Below the pieces are notes generated by a model. The model had not been told where the DNA came from. It did not search any database and was given only the letters and a program-made list of their open reading frames with translations. From an uncultured bacterium (lineage in GTDB: Bacteria; Planctomycetota; UBA8108), in contig CAJWZY010000021.1 of the NCBI GenBank assembly GCA_913050545.1, forward strand, positions 1 to 14,922: a stretch of 14,922 nt of DNA, in the 5' to 3' direction. Every line of letters starts with the position of its first letter. The first letter of the stretch is position 1. The position numbers and the translations under genes are program-made. Of this stretch, positions 14,814-14,922 are shown one piece after another.

Positions 14814-14829
14814 ACCCCCCACCGGGGGT
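14814..14829 (+). promoter_or_regulatory. GC hairpin next to the ilvB start codon
   Basis: ACCCCC (14814-14819) and GGGGGT (14824-14829) form a perfect 6-bp stem with loop CACC, ending nine bases before the ATG at 14839. The right arm is the only purine-rich tract where a ribosome site would be expected, so folding may hide it. It resembles the hairpin before the thymidine kinase gene. Confidence 0.35.
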
Positions 14830-14838
14830 AGAAACAAG

Positions 14839-14922
14839 ATGCCAACAGGCGCTGATATTATTATCGAATCCTTCCGCAGGGAAGAAGTGGAGTATGTCTT
14901 CGGACTCCCGGGCGGCGCAGTG
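14839..14922 (+). CDS. ilvB: Acetolactate synthase large subunit, first 28 residues
   Basis: The visible MPTGADIIIESFRREEVEYV plus FGLPGGAV matches the N-terminus of thiamine-diphosphate enzymes of the acetolactate synthase type, which typically read 'GA.ilve.l..egVe.vFG.PGGA'. The enzyme condenses two pyruvates (or pyruvate and 2-oxobutyrate) in valine, leucine and isoleucine synthesis. The gene runs off the right edge. An in-frame ATG at 14809 would add ten residues (MEPPTGGRNK) but would place the GC hairpin inside the coding region; I prefer 14839, where family similarity begins. Related ThDP enzymes such as glyoxylate carboligase or sulfoacetaldehyde acetyltransferase share this start, so the exact member is not fully certain. 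Confidence 0.75.
   Translation, partial: MPTGADIIIESFRREEVEYVFGLPGGAV

Larger units (their letters stand above)
14470..14838. other. Intergenic region with AT-rich core before ilvB
   Basis: These 369 bases hold no convincing gene. The stretch from about 14555 to 14760 is clearly more AT-rich than the rest of the window. Elements seen are a CAGCAG/CTGCTG hairpin (14500-14515), an ATTGGTG/CACCAAT inverted repeat (14528-14557), two copies of CTAAAAGGCT (14617-14626 and 14779-14788), a 13-codon ORF with a ribosome site (14653-14694), a promoter-like pair (14698-14726) and a GC hairpin against the ilvB start (14814-14829). A minus-strand frame at 14657-14845 has no recognisable protein features. 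Confidence 0.6.

Overview
The window is GC-rich chromosomal DNA, probably from a member of the Planctomycetota or a close relative. I infer this from the mix of exported protein types rather than from any marker gene. They include a beta-propeller/LamG protein with a signal peptide, a formylglycine-type sulfatase paired with a sugar epimerase, and an exported nuclease ending in two dockerin-like calcium-binding repeats with the 'LLNFLFLG' pattern. No rRNA, tRNA, CRISPR array, insertion sequence or phage gene was seen. The layout looks like ordinary chromosome with one striking break in gene structure.

Region by region. (1) 1-583, minus: 5' part of an enolase-superfamily enzyme cut by the window edge. 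(2) 751-4062, plus: one open frame that joins an exported PQQ-type propeller, a LamG domain, an FN3-like domain and a SAM-methyltransferase domain to the C-terminal half of the tRNA thiolase TtcA. The TtcA half keeps its Fe-S cysteines but has no ATP-binding PP-loop. smpB follows (4121-4579). (3) 4589-8180, minus: a tightly packed three-gene operon, transcribed as 2-oxoglutarate/Fe(II) oxygenase, HD-domain dNTPase-like hydrolase, then CNT/NupC nucleoside transporter. (4) 8354-11428, plus, divergent from that operon across a 173-bp gap: a large exported nuclease. Thymidine kinase follows (11506-12120). (5) 12252-14469, plus: a sugar epimerase and a sulfatase, one base apart. (6) 14470-14838: an intergenic region with an AT-rich core and several candidate regulatory elements, then the first 28 codons of acetolactate synthase (ilvB), cut by the right edge.

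The most coherent functional theme is 4589-12120. An exported nuclease could break down external DNA, a CNT transporter could import the nucleosides, thymidine kinase could capture thymidine, and an HD hydrolase with SAMHD1-like active-site residues could turn dNTPs back into deoxynucleosides. The oxygenase is the unknown partner. Its fold family includes fungal thymine 7-hydroxylase, so an oxidative step in pyrimidine or nucleoside use is a testable idea. The epimerase and sulfatase suggest use of sulfated or unusual sugars. The most anomalous object is the propeller-methyltransferase-TtcA fusion, which is either a real in-frame rearrangement that destroyed ttcA or an assembly chimera.
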